A DNA stretch of 64,000 nt from Herbaspirillum sp. RV1423 (GTDB lineage: Bacteria > Pseudomonadota > Gammaproteobacteria > Burkholderiales > Burkholderiaceae_D). Positions 10,598 to 20,990 of the stretch are shown here, piece after piece; position 1 is the first letter of the stretch; the number at the start of each line of letters is the position of its first letter. The notes beneath the pieces were generated by a model. That model was not told where the DNA came from. It searched no databases and saw only the letters and a program-made list of their open reading frames with translations. The translations under genes were made by a program, and so were the position numbers. Location: contig NZ_CBXX010000001.1 of the NCBI RefSeq assembly GCF_000577615.1, positions 186,001 to 250,000 of the forward strand, in the 5' to 3' direction.

Positions 10598-10933
10598 ATG
10601 CCTTTTGTCGTCACCGATTCCTGCATCGCCTGCAAATACACCGACTGCGTCAGCGTCTGCCCGATGAACTGTTTTGTCGAAGGACCGAACTTCCTGGCGA
10701 TCGATCCGGACGGCTGCATCGACTGCTCGATGTGCGTGCCGGAATGCCCGGTCGGCGCCATCTACAATGAAATCGACCTGCCCGAAAACCTGCGCCATTT
10801 CACAGAACTGAATGCGAAACTGGCCAAGCATCCTGGCTGGAAACCGATCACACAGGCCCAGGCGCCGCTGCCCGATCACGCACAATGGCGCGACGTGCAG
10901 GGCAAGCTCGACATGCTCAAAAACCCGGACTGA
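10598..10933 (+). CDS. fdxA: 7Fe FdxA-type ferredoxin
   Basis: A small electron carrier of 111 residues with two cluster-binding motifs, CIACKYTDCVSVCPMNC and CIDCSMCVPECP. The first has the spacing of FdxA ferredoxins that hold one 3Fe-4S and one 4Fe-4S cluster. I placed the start at MPFVVTDSC, the conserved family N-terminus; five residues upstream another in-frame ATG (10583) is possible. Its end is only 7 bp from the end of convergent lolA. The redox partner is unknown. Confidence 0.95.
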   Translation: MPFVVTDSCIACKYTDCVSVCPMNCFVEGPNFLAIDPDGCIDCSMCVPECPVGAIYNEIDLPENLRHFTELNAKLAKHPGWKPITQAQAPLPDHAQWRDVQGKLDMLKNPD

Positions 10934-10940
10934 TCCGACA

Positions 10941-11606
10941 TCAATTATTGAAGACGTCGGCGCCCTTGGGCACGACAAAGGTAAAGCTGGTCGACTTCAG
11001 CGGCGGATTTTTCTCGAAGTTGGAGAACGACAGCAGTGAGGTCTGGCCGAACGAATCGCGCAGCTCCATCGCCTGCGGCACGCCGTCCTTCAAGCCGATG
11101 CCGATACGGTCGAAGGTCGTATCCTTGCTCTTGGGCGTGGCTTCCAGCCATTCCATGCCATCCTTGGCGCCGCCCTCCTTGAGCGTGAAATTCTTTTCCA
11201 GATCGTTGCTGCCGAACAGGATCGCAGCCGGCGAGGAGCCGAGCGCGTTGCCGAGCTTCCTGGTGGTGACCTGGTTCAGGTCCTTGTCGTAAATGAACAG
11301 TTTCTCGCCGTCGGCTTGCAAGACTTGTTCATACGGCTTCTGGTAGGTCCAGATAAACTTGCCGGGACGCGAAAACACGAACGTGCCGCTCGACGTGTTC
11401 GACACCTTGACCGTGCCGCTATCGGTCTTGACCAACCGCTGGACGAACTCGCCCTTGGCCGATTGCGTCGACGACACGAATTGCCTGAATTGCTCCAGCG
11501 CGCTCGCCGAAGCCTGTGCGGAAAAAAGCGCCGCGCTCAGACCGAGCGCCGTTGCCGCGGCTTGCCACTTGTTCAATAGCGGCAATACTTGTGTTTTCAT
11601 TTGCAT
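10941..11606 (-). CDS. lolA: outer-membrane lipoprotein carrier protein LolA
   Basis: Periplasmic chaperone that carries lipoproteins released by LolCDE to LolB. The 221-residue precursor has a signal peptide ending in FSAQASASA (about residue 36). The mature part shows LolA features such as [17 protein letters not shown] and [16 protein letters not shown]. The start follows the ftsK stop after only two bases, so the two genes are co-transcribed and probably translationally coupled, an arrangement common in proteobacteria. A second ATG two codons downstream (11600) is an equally possible start. Confidence 0.96.
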   Translation of the reverse strand: MQMKTQVLPLLNKWQAAATALGLSAALFSAQASASALEQFRQFVSSTQSAKGEFVQRLVKTDSGTVKVSNTSSGTFVFSRPGKFIWTYQKPYEQVLQADGEKLFIYDKDLNQVTTRKLGNALGSSPAAILFGSNDLEKNFTLKEGGAKDGMEWLEATPKSKDTTFDRIGIGLKDGVPQAMELRDSFGQTSLLSFSNFEKNPPLKSTSFTFVVPKGADVFNN

Positions 11607-11608
11607 GG

Positions 11609-13936
11609 TTATTCCGTGGTATTTCCAGCCGGCACCAGGATTTCGCGGTTGCCATTCGATTGCATCGTCGACACCAGGCCGCTTTGCTCCATTTGCTCAA
11701 GCAGACGCGCGGCGCGGTTGTAGCCGATGCGCAGATGGCGCTGCACCAGTGAAATCGAAGCCCGGCGGTTCTTCAGCACGACAGCGACGGCCTGGTCGTA
11801 GAGTTCGTCGCCTTCGCTGCCGCCCGCAGCGCCGCCGATTGCCCCATCGGCATCCTCGGCTACGCCTCCCTCTAGGATGCCCTCGATGTAATTCGGTTCC
11901 CCCTGCTCTTTCAGGTGGTCGACCACGCGGTGGACTTCTTCATCGGAAACGAAAGCGCCGTGCACGCGGATCGGCAGGCCGGTCCCCGGCGGCATGTACA
12001 GCATGTCGCCCATGCCGAGCAACGCCTCCGCGCCCATCTGGTCGAGGATGGTGCGCGAGTCGATCTTGCTGCTGACCTGGAAAGCGATGCGCGTGGGCAC
12101 GTTGGCCTTGATCAGGCCCGTGATGACGTCGACTGAAGGACGCTGCGTCGCCAGGATCAGATGGATGCCGGCGGCGCGCGCCTTTTGTGCGATACGCGCA
12201 ATCAGTTCTTCCACCTTCTTGCCGACCACCATCATCAGATCGGCAAGCTCGTCGATGATGATGACGATGGTTTCGAGTTGCTCCAGCGGCTCCGGCGCGT
12301 CAGGCGTGAGGCTGAACGGATTCGGGATCTTTTCGCCGCGCTTGTCGGCATCGATGATCTTCTGGTTGTAGCCGGCCAGGTTGCGCACACCCAGTTTGGA
12401 CATGCGCTTGTAGCGGCGCTCCATCTCGGCCACCGCCCAGTTCAACGCATGGCCGGCCTGGCGCATGTCGGTCACGACCGGCGCCAGCAGATGCGGGATG
12501 CCTTCGTAGATCGACAATTCCAGCATCTTCGGATCGATCAGGATCAGGCGCACCTGCTTGGGCGTCGACTTGTACAGCAGCGACAGGATGGTGGCGTTGA
12601 TGCCGACCGACTTGCCGGAACCGGTGGTGCCGGCGACCAGCAAGTGCGGCATCTTGGCGAGGTCGGCCACCACCGGATTGCCGGCGATGTCCTTGCCGAG
12701 CGCGATGGTCAGGCTGGAATGGCTGTCATTGTAGACCTTGGAACTGAGAATCTCGGTCAGGCGCACAATCTGGCGCTTGGGATTCGGCAGCTCCAGGCCC
12801 ATGTAATTCTTGCCCTGGATGACTTCCACCACCCGGATCGAGGTCAGCGACAGCGAACGCGCGAGATCGCGCGCGAGGCCGACGATCTGGCTGCCCTTGA
12901 CGCCGGTGGCCGGTTCGATTTCGTAGCGGGTAATCACCGGGCCGGGATAGGCCGCAACGACCTTGACCTCAACACCGAAGTCGGACAATTTCTTCTCGAT
13001 CAGGCGGCTGGTGAATTCCAGCGTTTCGACCGAGACGGTCTGCTGCGCCGGCGGCGCTTCGTCCAGCAGCGACAGCGGCGGCAGGCTGGAGTCGATGTCC
13101 TGGAACAGGCTGGTCTGGCGCTCCTTCTCGATGCGCTCTGACTTCGGCACCGCCACCACTTGCGGCTCGATGCGGATCGGCGGCGCTTCGTCGATTTTTG
13201 CGCGCTCCTGCACCACAACTTCTTCGCGCTTGACGGCGGCGACGTGGCCAACCTTTCGGTCTTCACGCGCCGAATAAAAGTTGCGCACCCAGAAGATGCC
13301 GTCTTCAATCGCGCCGCCGATACGCTCGACCGTCGCCAGCCACGACACATGGAAGAACAGGCTGAAACCCAGTCCGAACAGCAGCAGCAACAGTAAGGTG
13401 GCGCCGGTGAAACCTAGCGACGACTGCGCCGCGCTGCCGATCATTTCACCCAGCACGCCGCCCGGCGCGCGCGGCATTTTCGCTTTCATGGTGTACATGC
13501 GCATGTATTCGATGCCGAGGCTGCCGGCCAGCAGGAAGACGAAACCGATGGCACGGATCAAGCCTTCCTGATGATGCTCGGGTTCGGCCGGTTTCTGCAA
13601 CAGGAAGCGATCGGCCAGACTCCGGTAACTGCGCCAGATCGAATGCGCCAGCAGCACGCACCACCACCATGCCGACATGCCGAAGATGTACAGCATCAGG
13701 TCAGCCATCCAGGCGCCCAGGCGGCCGCCCCAGTTATGCAGGTGCGGCACGGTGTTGGCCACCGACCAGCCCGGATCGCTGCGCGAGTAGGTCAGCAAAA
13801 TCAGCGACAGATACACCAGCAAAGTCGCCATGGCCAGCCAGCGCGCTTCGTACAGGAGACGCACCAGCCGGCTCGGCAACTGCGGCGTATCGGCGGCTTT
13901 GGAATTGCGGGTATAGGCTTGGCTGGTCTTGGTCAT
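11609..13936 (-). CDS. ftsK: DNA translocase FtsK
   Basis: Septal motor of 775 residues that pumps chromosomal DNA and activates XerCD at dif. The N-terminal quarter has four transmembrane segments. A rather short linker (about 215-300) follows, then the RecA-like motor with Walker A ([15 protein letters not shown], about 430) and Walker B ([14 protein letters not shown]). The C-terminal winged-helix gamma domain (about 710-775) reads [41 protein letters not shown]. It lies directly upstream of lolA in one operon. Confidence 0.98.
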   Translation of the reverse strand: MTKTSQAYTRNSKAADTPQLPSRLVRLLYEARWLAMATLLVYLSLILLTYSRSDPGWSVANTVPHLHNWGGRLGAWMADLMLYIFGMSAWWWCVLLAHSIWRSYRSLADRFLLQKPAEPEHHQEGLIRAIGFVFLLAGSLGIEYMRMYTMKAKMPRAPGGVLGEMIGSAAQSSLGFTGATLLLLLLFGLGFSLFFHVSWLATVERIGGAIEDGIFWVRNFYSAREDRKVGHVAAVKREEVVVQERAKIDEAPPIRIEPQVVAVPKSERIEKERQTSLFQDIDSSLPPLSLLDEAPPAQQTVSVETLEFTSRLIEKKLSDFGVEVKVVAAYPGPVITRYEIEPATGVKGSQIVGLARDLARSLSLTSIRVVEVIQGKNYMGLELPNPKRQIVRLTEILSSKVYNDSHSSLTIALGKDIAGNPVVADLAKMPHLLVAGTTGSGKSVGINATILSLLYKSTPKQVRLILIDPKMLELSIYEGIPHLLAPVVTDMRQAGHALNWAVAEMERRYKRMSKLGVRNLAGYNQKIIDADKRGEKIPNPFSLTPDAPEPLEQLETIVIIIDELADLMMVVGKKVEELIARIAQKARAAGIHLILATQRPSVDVITGLIKANVPTRIAFQVSSKIDSRTILDQMGAEALLGMGDMLYMPPGTGLPIRVHGAFVSDEEVHRVVDHLKEQGEPNYIEGILEGGVAEDADGAIGGAAGGSEGDELYDQAVAVVLKNRRASISLVQRHLRIGYNRAARLLEQMEQSGLVSTMQSNGNREILVPAGNTTE

Positions 13937-14104
13937 AAATCTTTATCGGGGTGCGCGTCTGACGCACTGTTACTCACTTAGGCGACATTGTAACGGCGAT
14001 TGCGGCAGTGAAAGCCGACAGAAGCAAACTTGCCGCCCGTCAATCGCAAATCCGCCCTATTGGCGAAATAGCGTAATTCCATCGGGCCGGTCTTTCGCTT
14101 CGTC

Positions 14105-14110
14105 TATAAT
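14105..14110 (+). promoter_or_regulatory. probable trxB -10 element within the 340-bp ftsK/trxB gap
   Basis: TATAAT lies 167 bp upstream of trxB in the divergent gap 13937-14276, and no convincing -35 accompanies it. The rest of the gap holds no gene I can support; an open frame starting at 14126 overlaps trxB and is a shadow. Confidence 0.35.
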
Positions 14111-14267
14111 CTTAACCGTTTTGCAGTGCAATATAAGAGAAACAAGCGGAGAAACGGCAACATAAGCCGTGAGGGCGACTCCCCCCACTCCAAACTCGCG
14201 CCTGCGTTGAAATCCGGCAGATCGGCATCATGTCGTTACTGCGCCTTCGTTCTGTTCAGTACATTAA

Positions 14268-15230
<963 letters not shown>

Positions 15231-15241
15231 AATCCATCTCG

Positions 15242-15269
15242 CCCTCCCTGTCTTGAGGGAGGGTGTTTT
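15242..15269 (+). terminator. rho-independent terminator after trxB
   Basis: The arms CCCTCCCT and AGGGAGGG enclose the 6-nt loop GTCTTG, followed by TGTTTT. Confidence 0.75.
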
Positions 15270-15304
15270 CCTGACCATCATTCGCCTCGTCGGCGTCGAT
15301 CATC

Positions 15305-15961
15305 ATGGCGGTTATCAAGGACTTTTCTGCACTCAAGTCGCTGCGCAAGGATATCAAGGCGCAGGAAGAAGCTCGCCTCGCCGCCGAACGTCAACGCCTG
15401 GAAGACGAAAAGCGCCTGCGCGAAGAAGCCGACATTTTCCGCAACAGCATCGGCAAGGTCGCGCCGCTGCGCAGCAATGAAAAAGCCGCCATCGTTGCGC
15501 CACAGCCGCTGCCGATCGCGCGCCAGCATATCGCCGACGAGCAAGCGGCACTGATGGAATCGCTATCCGACGAATTCACCTTCGACACCCTGCTCGACAG
15601 CGATGAAAACCTCAGCTTCGCGCGTCCCGGCGTCGGCAGCGACGTGCTCAGCAAACTGCGCCGTGGCCACTGGGTGATTCAGAACCAGCTCGACCTGCAC
15701 GGCCTGCGCCGCGATGAAGCACGCGAAGCGCTGGGCGAATTCCTGCGCCAGGCGCGCCATCGCGGTCAGCGCTGCGTGCGCATCATCCACGGTAAGGGAC
15801 TGGGCTCGATCAACAAGGAACCGGTGCTGAAACAGAAGGTGCGCAACTGGCTCGCGCAAAAGGACGAAGTCATCGCGTTTTGCCAGGCGCGCCCCGCCGA
15901 CGGCGGTTCAGGCGCACTGGTGGTGCTGCTGCAATCGAGCACATCCGCCAGCGCCGGCTAG
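15305..15961 (+). CDS. Smr-domain protein
   Basis: A 218-residue protein with a charged, helical N-terminal half (many Glu, Lys and Arg, probably coiled-coil, about 10-50) and a C-terminal Smr (MutS2-related) domain. The domain signature is LDLHGLRRDEAR and the catalytic or nucleic-acid-binding region is RIIHGKGLGS, with a final strand GALVVLL. Stand-alone Smr proteins (SmrA/SmrB/YfcN type) are nucleases or ribosome-collision endonucleases. The DLHG and HGKG motifs are intact, so cleavage activity is plausible, but which group this belongs to cannot be decided from sequence alone. Confidence 0.88.
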   Translation: MAVIKDFSALKSLRKDIKAQEEARLAAERQRLEDEKRLREEADIFRNSIGKVAPLRSNEKAAIVAPQPLPIARQHIADEQAALMESLSDEFTFDTLLDSDENLSFARPGVGSDVLSKLRRGHWVIQNQLDLHGLRRDEAREALGEFLRQARHRGQRCVRIIHGKGLGSINKEPVLKQKVRNWLAQKDEVIAFCQARPADGGSGALVVLLQSSTSASAG

Positions 15962-15975
15962 AGCATTGCACGCAC

Positions 15976-16863
15976 TCAGCGCACAGTCAGTATTTCCGCC
16001 AGCCAGTCGACGAACACCCGCACGCGCGGCGATAAATGCCGGTTGTGCGAATACACGATGGACACCGGCAGCGGCGGCGGCTTGAATTCCGGCAGCAATT
16101 CTTCCAGCACGCCCTGCTCCAGCAAGCTCTCGATGCCCAGGCGCGGCGCCTGCACCAGTCCCAATCCCGCCAGGCAGCACGCCATATAGGCTTCGGAGCT
16201 GGCGACCGATACCTGACCCTGCAGTTTCAGGGTCTTGAGTTCGCCGTTCTGCATATACTCCCACGGCAGGTCGCGTCCGGTGCGGCTGGAAAAATAATTC
16301 ACCATCACATGCTGCTCCAGGTCGGCCAGCGTGCGCGGGCGGCCGTGGCGATCCAGGTAGGCTTTCGATGCGCAGGTGATCTGTTCCATGGCGCCGATGC
16401 CGCGGGCGATCAGCGTCGAGTCGCTGAGGATACCGACACGCAACACGCAATCGACACCTTCGCCGACCAGGTCCACGAAACGATCGCTGGCGTTGAGCTT
16501 GACGCGGATGTCGGGGTAACGCGCAAAGAACTCGGGCAATCGCGGAATCACATTCTTATGCGCCAGCCGCTCGGGCAGATCGACCCGCACCACGCCTTGC
16601 GGCTGCTCGCGATCGAACAGGTTTTCGACATCCTGGAATTCCGCCAGCAGCCGCTGGCAGCGTTCAAGGTAGGCGACGCCATCGTCGGTCAGCGTCACCT
16701 TGCGCGTGGTCCTTTGCAGCAGGCGCACGCCGACGCGCTTTTCCACCGCCTGGATGGCATTGGTCACGGTCGCCGGCGGCAGTCCCATCTGCTCGGCAGT
16801 CTTGCTGAAACTGCCCAGTTCCGCAACACGTACGAACACTTCCATCGCTTGAAGCCTATCCAT
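15976..16863 (-). CDS. LysR-family regulator
   Basis: A 295-residue transcription factor with an N-terminal winged helix-turn-helix (MDRLQAMEVFVRVAELGSFSKTAEQMGLPPATVTNAI) and a periplasmic-binding-fold effector domain (about 90-295). It belongs to the AaeR/DmlR-like branch, common in betaproteobacteria. It is divergent from the aldo/keto reductase across a 142-bp gap containing an inverted repeat, so it probably controls that gene and itself. The effector is unknown. Confidence 0.9.
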   Translation of the reverse strand: MDRLQAMEVFVRVAELGSFSKTAEQMGLPPATVTNAIQAVEKRVGVRLLQRTTRKVTLTDDGVAYLERCQRLLAEFQDVENLFDREQPQGVVRVDLPERLAHKNVIPRLPEFFARYPDIRVKLNASDRFVDLVGEGVDCVLRVGILSDSTLIARGIGAMEQITCASKAYLDRHGRPRTLADLEQHVMVNYFSSRTGRDLPWEYMQNGELKTLKLQGQVSVASSEAYMACCLAGLGLVQAPRLGIESLLEQGVLEELLPEFKPPPLPVSIVYSHNRHLSPRVRVFVDWLAEILTVR

Positions 16864-16878
16864 ACTGATAATTAACCA

Positions 16879-16920
16879 TTTCCGAATAAAGAAATCATTT
16901 TAATGCCATTTATTCGAAAA
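16879..16920. promoter_or_regulatory. inverted repeat between LysR gene and aldo/keto reductase
   Basis: TTTCCGAATAAA (16879-16890) and TTTATTCGAAAA (16909-16920) are inverted copies matching at 11 of 12 positions, with centres 30 bp apart. They sit just upstream of the LysR start, which fits a LysR-type operator. Confidence 0.5.
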
Positions 16921-17005
16921 TAAACAAGTACGATAATACTCATCAGGCACTTAGGTACATTTCCGCCCATCGGGCGTCTCACACTTTTTAGCGGAAGGAC
17001 TCATC

Positions 17006-18022
17006 ATGGAACAACGCGCACTCGGCCGCAGCGGCCTTGCCTCGTCAGCCATCGGCCTGGGCTGCATGGGCATGTCGGACCTGTACGGCCCGGCCAATGA
17101 ACAGGATGGCATCGCCACCATCCACGCCGCGCTGGAAGCCGGCATCACCCTCCTCGACACCGGCGACTTCTACGGCATGGGCCACAACGAAATGCTGATT
17201 CGCGACGCCCTGCGCAGCGCGGGCGGCAACAAGCGCGACAATGTCCTGCTGAGCGTGAAGTTCGGCGCCTTGCGCGATGCTTCCGGCAACTGGGCCGGCT
17301 ACGATTGCCGTCCGGCAGCGGTGAAGAATTTCCTGGCGTATTCGCTGCGCCGCCTCGGTACCGATCATCTCGATATCTACCGTCCTTCGCGCCTCGACCC
17401 GGCCGTGCCGATCGAAGAGACCATCGGCGCCATCGCCGACCAGGTCAAGGCCGGCTATGTGCGTCATATCGGTTTGTCTGAAGTCGGCGTGGAAACCATT
17501 CGCCGCGCCCATGCCGTGCATCCGATTTCCGACCTGCAGATCGAATATTCGCTGCTCTCGCGCGGCATCGAAAAAGACATCCTGCCGACTTGCCGCGAAC
17601 TGGGCATCAGCGTCACAGCCTACGGCGTGCTGTCGCGCGGCCTCATCAGCGGCCATTGGGATCCCAGCCGCAAACTGGCCCCGGGAGATTTCCGCGGCTT
17701 CAGTCCGCGCTTCTCGAGCGAAAACCTGGCGCATAACCTGGCCCTGATCGAGGTGCTGCGCAATATCGCGACGGAAAAACAGGCCACGCCGGCGCAAATC
17801 GCCATCGCCTGGGTGCTGGCGCAAGGCAGCGACATCGTGCCGCTGGTCGGCGCGCGCCGCCCCGAACGCCTGGCCGAATCGCTGGGCGCGCTGAACGTAA
17901 AGCTGGACGCCGCAGACCTGAGCCGCATCGAACAGGCCATCCCGGCCGGCGCTGCAGCGGGCGAACGTTACGCACCAACACTGATGGCGCATCTGGACAG
18001 CGAAAAATCGCACGGGTCATGA
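17006..18022 (+). CDS. aldo/keto reductase lacking the usual catalytic His
   Basis: An NADPH-dependent oxidoreductase of 338 residues with the AKR barrel. The catalytic Asp51, Tyr56 and Lys85 are present in LLDTGDFYGMG and SVKFG. The position normally holding the catalytic His (in the pattern YxxHRxD) reads IYRPSRLDP, so the His is replaced. This variant is typical of a bacterial AKR subgroup acting on small aldehydes or ketones, so loss of activity should not be assumed. C-terminal cofactor residues are recognisable (VPLVGARRPERLAESLGAL). It is divergent from the LysR gene that probably regulates it. The substrate is unknown. Confidence 0.9.
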   Translation: MEQRALGRSGLASSAIGLGCMGMSDLYGPANEQDGIATIHAALEAGITLLDTGDFYGMGHNEMLIRDALRSAGGNKRDNVLLSVKFGALRDASGNWAGYDCRPAAVKNFLAYSLRRLGTDHLDIYRPSRLDPAVPIEETIGAIADQVKAGYVRHIGLSEVGVETIRRAHAVHPISDLQIEYSLLSRGIEKDILPTCRELGISVTAYGVLSRGLISGHWDPSRKLAPGDFRGFSPRFSSENLAHNLALIEVLRNIATEKQATPAQIAIAWVLAQGSDIVPLVGARRPERLAESLGALNVKLDAADLSRIEQAIPAGAAAGERYAPTLMAHLDSEKSHGS

Positions 18023-18047
18023 TGGAATGACGAGCGTGGCGGGCCGG

Positions 18048-19226
18048 TCAGAACAAATCGAGCTGACCGGATCGGGACGCCTTCGCCGCACGCGCCGGAG
18101 CAATGAATTGAGACGCGTCGAGCGTATCGAACCAGCCGCGCTCGCGCATGCTGCTGCGCTGGACGGCTTTTTCAAAACGCTGACGAATCAGGTCGGCCCA
18201 CACGCCTTCGCCGCGCATGCGCGTGGCGAAATCCGAATCGTTGTCCTTGCCGCCGCGCATCTCGCGAATGCGGTTCATGACCCGGTTGGCGCGTTCGGGA
18301 AAATGCGTCTGCAGCCATTGCTGGAACAGCGGATTGACTTCCCACGGCAGCCGCAGCACTGTGTAGCCGGCCCGGCTCGCGCCGGCTTCCGCCGCTGCGG
18401 CGACGATGCTTTCCAGTTCCGGCTCGTTCAGGAAAGGAATCATCGGCGCGACGCTGACGCTGACCGGAATGCCGGCTTCGACGAGCGTGCGAATCACGCG
18501 CAGACGACGCGCCGGCGCGGCGGCGCGCGGTTCCAGCTTGCGCGCCAGCGCCGGATCGAGCGTCGCGATGGTCACCGCGGCAATGACCTGCTTTCTTCGC
18601 GCCATCGGCGCAAGGATGTCGATGTCGCGCTCGATCAATGAAGACTTGGTGATCAGCGCCGCCGGATGACCGCAATCGCCGAGTATCTGCAGCACGCGCC
18701 GCGTGATCTGCAACTCGCGCTCGCAAGGCTGGTAGGCGTCGGTATTGATGCCTACCGTGATCGTCTCGGGCACGTAAGACAGCTTCGCCAGTTCCTTGAG
18801 CAGCAATTCCGGCGCATTGGTCTTGGCAAAAATCCTGCTCTCGAAATCCAGCCCCGGCGACAGGCCGAGATAGGCGTGCGTGGGACGCGCAAAGCAATAC
18901 ACGCAGCCATGTTCGCAACCGCGATAGGGATTGAGCGAGACGCTGAACGGCAAGTCGGGAGACTTGTTGCGACTGAGGATGCTTTTGGCGATTTCTTCCG
19001 TCACGATGGTGCGCAAGGCAGACGGCTCGCCGTCTTCGTCCGCCTCATCAGCCTTCCCCCAGCCGTCGTCGAAACCGACCCGCTGCTGCGTCTCATAGCG
19101 TCCTTGCAGGTTGCTGACCGCGCCGCGCCCTTTGCGCGCATCGAACACCTTCGACAGCGTTTCGCCTTCCGTCTCCAGCACTTGCGTTATTTGCAAGGGG
19201 ACTTTTCGATAACTCGATTTGCCCAT
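18048..19226 (-). CDS. PA0069-family radical SAM protein (SplB-like)
   Basis: A 392-residue radical SAM enzyme with the cluster motif CEHGCVYC (CxxxCxxC) in NPYRGCEHGCVYCFARPTH. It resembles the spore photoproduct lyase-like PA0069 family, whose reaction is not established. Other conserved-looking stretches are ITVGINTDAYQP and LITKSSLIERDIDIL. The C-terminal region (about 300-392) is Arg-rich. A near-consensus LexA box lies 20-49 bp upstream of the start, so it is probably DNA-damage inducible. That supports a role in DNA lesion handling, but this is inference. It is convergent with the aldo/keto reductase. Confidence 0.9.
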   Translation of the reverse strand: MGKSSYRKVPLQITQVLETEGETLSKVFDARKGRGAVSNLQGRYETQQRVGFDDGWGKADEADEDGEPSALRTIVTEEIAKSILSRNKSPDLPFSVSLNPYRGCEHGCVYCFARPTHAYLGLSPGLDFESRIFAKTNAPELLLKELAKLSYVPETITVGINTDAYQPCERELQITRRVLQILGDCGHPAALITKSSLIERDIDILAPMARRKQVIAAVTIATLDPALARKLEPRAAAPARRLRVIRTLVEAGIPVSVSVAPMIPFLNEPELESIVAAAAEAGASRAGYTVLRLPWEVNPLFQQWLQTHFPERANRVMNRIREMRGGKDNDSDFATRMRGEGVWADLIRQRFEKAVQRSSMRERGWFDTLDASQFIAPARAAKASRSGQLDLF

Positions 19227-19245
19227 GGGATTCCTGCTCCTCGCC

Positions 19246-19275
19246 TAATATACTGCATAAATATACAGTATATTA
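19246..19275 (-). promoter_or_regulatory. LexA (SOS) box upstream of the radical SAM gene
   Basis: The core TACTGCATAAATATACAGTA (19251-19270) has the CTG-N10-CAG spacing and differs from the E. coli consensus at only a couple of positions. It is extended into perfect 10-bp arms (TAATATACTG and its complement). The only gene it can serve by position is the minus-strand radical SAM gene starting at 19226. Confidence 0.82.
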
Positions 19276-19383
19276 AATCAGAACATAGCTGTCTCCCGGA
19301 AAATTCCGTCCGACAAAGCTGATAAAACGGGAGATTCTTTGACCGCGCATACACCGACCGTGCGACGCGGCGATTGACGATCC

Positions 19384-20535
19384 TCAGTTCAGGAACCCCG
19401 AATCCCTGGTCATCACCGCCGTGTCGACATACATCGAACCGTTGTGATTGCCGGGAGCGAAGTTGATGGCATGGCCGCCACCGTCATGGTTGCGGGAATT
19501 GATGCTCTCGAGGGAACGGATCAGCTTTTCGCGCGTCAGATCGCGACTCGCCCGCCTGAGGCCCTCCACTAACACGCGCGCGGCAATATAGCCTTCCAGA
19601 CTGCTGAACGTAAGCTCATCATGGCCAGCCTCCGCCATGCGTTTGCGATATTCGGCGACGAGCGGCATGGAAACACGCCAGGGGGACGGCACCACCTGGG
19701 TGACAAGGATACCGAGCGCGAGCTCGCCCAACTCATCAGCCAGGGCTTTCTGCCCGACAAACGACAGGCAGAAGAATTGTCCCAGGAAACCTCTGCTGCG
19801 CAGTCCGCGCACAATTCCGGCATTGGTCTTGTAGCTCGCGTTGGCCAGCATCACAACGTCGGTGCGGGAGGCGATTATCCTGTCTAGTACGGGCGCCAGA
19901 TTCACGCCATCCATATCAACATCGACGGCGGTCAACTCCACCGCGCCAGCCTTCGCCTTGCGTTCCATATCCTGTTTGACGAGCATGCCGTACCGGCCTT
20001 GCGGATAGACCAGCACCAGTTTGCGTATGCCCAGTCCGTTCATGTTGCGCAGAAAGTGGGCATACTCGTCCGAGTAGCCGGCTCGCACGGTGAAAAGATA
20101 GCGATTGAAAGGACGATAGAGCGAGTCGCCGCCGGTGACCGGCGCAAACAAAGGAACCCGGGCCTTGGCGGCAATCGGCAATGCCGCCTGGCTGGCGGGC
20201 CAGCCGACAAAGCCGAACAAGGCGAACACCTTGTCGTTTTCAATGAGTTGACGAGTATTGTATGCAGCCAGGGAAGGCGAGTACTGGTCGTCGCGCGTGA
20301 TCAGCTCAATGCGCCTGCCATGCACGCCGCCCTGCTGGTTGACCTTGTCGAAATACGCTTTGGCGCCGATCAGCACCTGCCGGGAAAGATATGCAGCAGG
20401 GCCGGACATCCCGGCCGACTGACCGAGAAGGATGCGGGTATCGGAGATGCCCGTTTCGGCATGCGTCGGGGAGAGCGACCACGCTAGCAGCAGCAACGGA
20501 AGAATTCGCAACCACCTTCGACGCCGCTTCTGCAT
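19384..20535 (-). CDS. periplasmic ABC-type substrate-binding protein, orphan
   Basis: A 383-residue type I periplasmic binding protein of the Leu/Ile/Val-binding (Peripla_BP_6) family. The signal peptide has a basic start (MQKRRRRWLR), a leucine-rich core and a likely cleavage after PTHA. The mature protein begins with ILLGQSAGMSGPAAYLSRQVLIGAKAYFDKVN, typical of the family. No permease or ATPase gene is adjacent, so it either serves a transporter encoded elsewhere or acts as a sensor partner. The ligand is unknown. It lies 20 bp downstream of glnB, so it may be transcribed with it. Confidence 0.88.
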   Translation of the reverse strand: MQKRRRRWLRILPLLLLAWSLSPTHAETGISDTRILLGQSAGMSGPAAYLSRQVLIGAKAYFDKVNQQGGVHGRRIELITRDDQYSPSLAAYNTRQLIENDKVFALFGFVGWPASQAALPIAAKARVPLFAPVTGGDSLYRPFNRYLFTVRAGYSDEYAHFLRNMNGLGIRKLVLVYPQGRYGMLVKQDMERKAKAGAVELTAVDVDMDGVNLAPVLDRIIASRTDVVMLANASYKTNAGIVRGLRSRGFLGQFFCLSFVGQKALADELGELALGILVTQVVPSPWRVSMPLVAEYRKRMAEAGHDELTFSSLEGYIAARVLVEGLRRASRDLTREKLIRSLESINSRNHDGGGHAINFAPGNHNGSMYVDTAVMTRDSGFLN

Positions 20536-20555
20536 GCACTCCCCTTTTCATGATC

Positions 20556-20936
<381 letters not shown>

Positions 20937-20990
20937 TCAATCAGGGTTTTGACTGCGCACCCTTCATGATGCGCGCCGGAATACGTGTTG

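Noticed and set aside
12161-13141. Long plus-strand open frame opposite ftsK
   Set aside because: It lies entirely antisense to a well-supported gene, has no family character and arises from high G+C codon bias.
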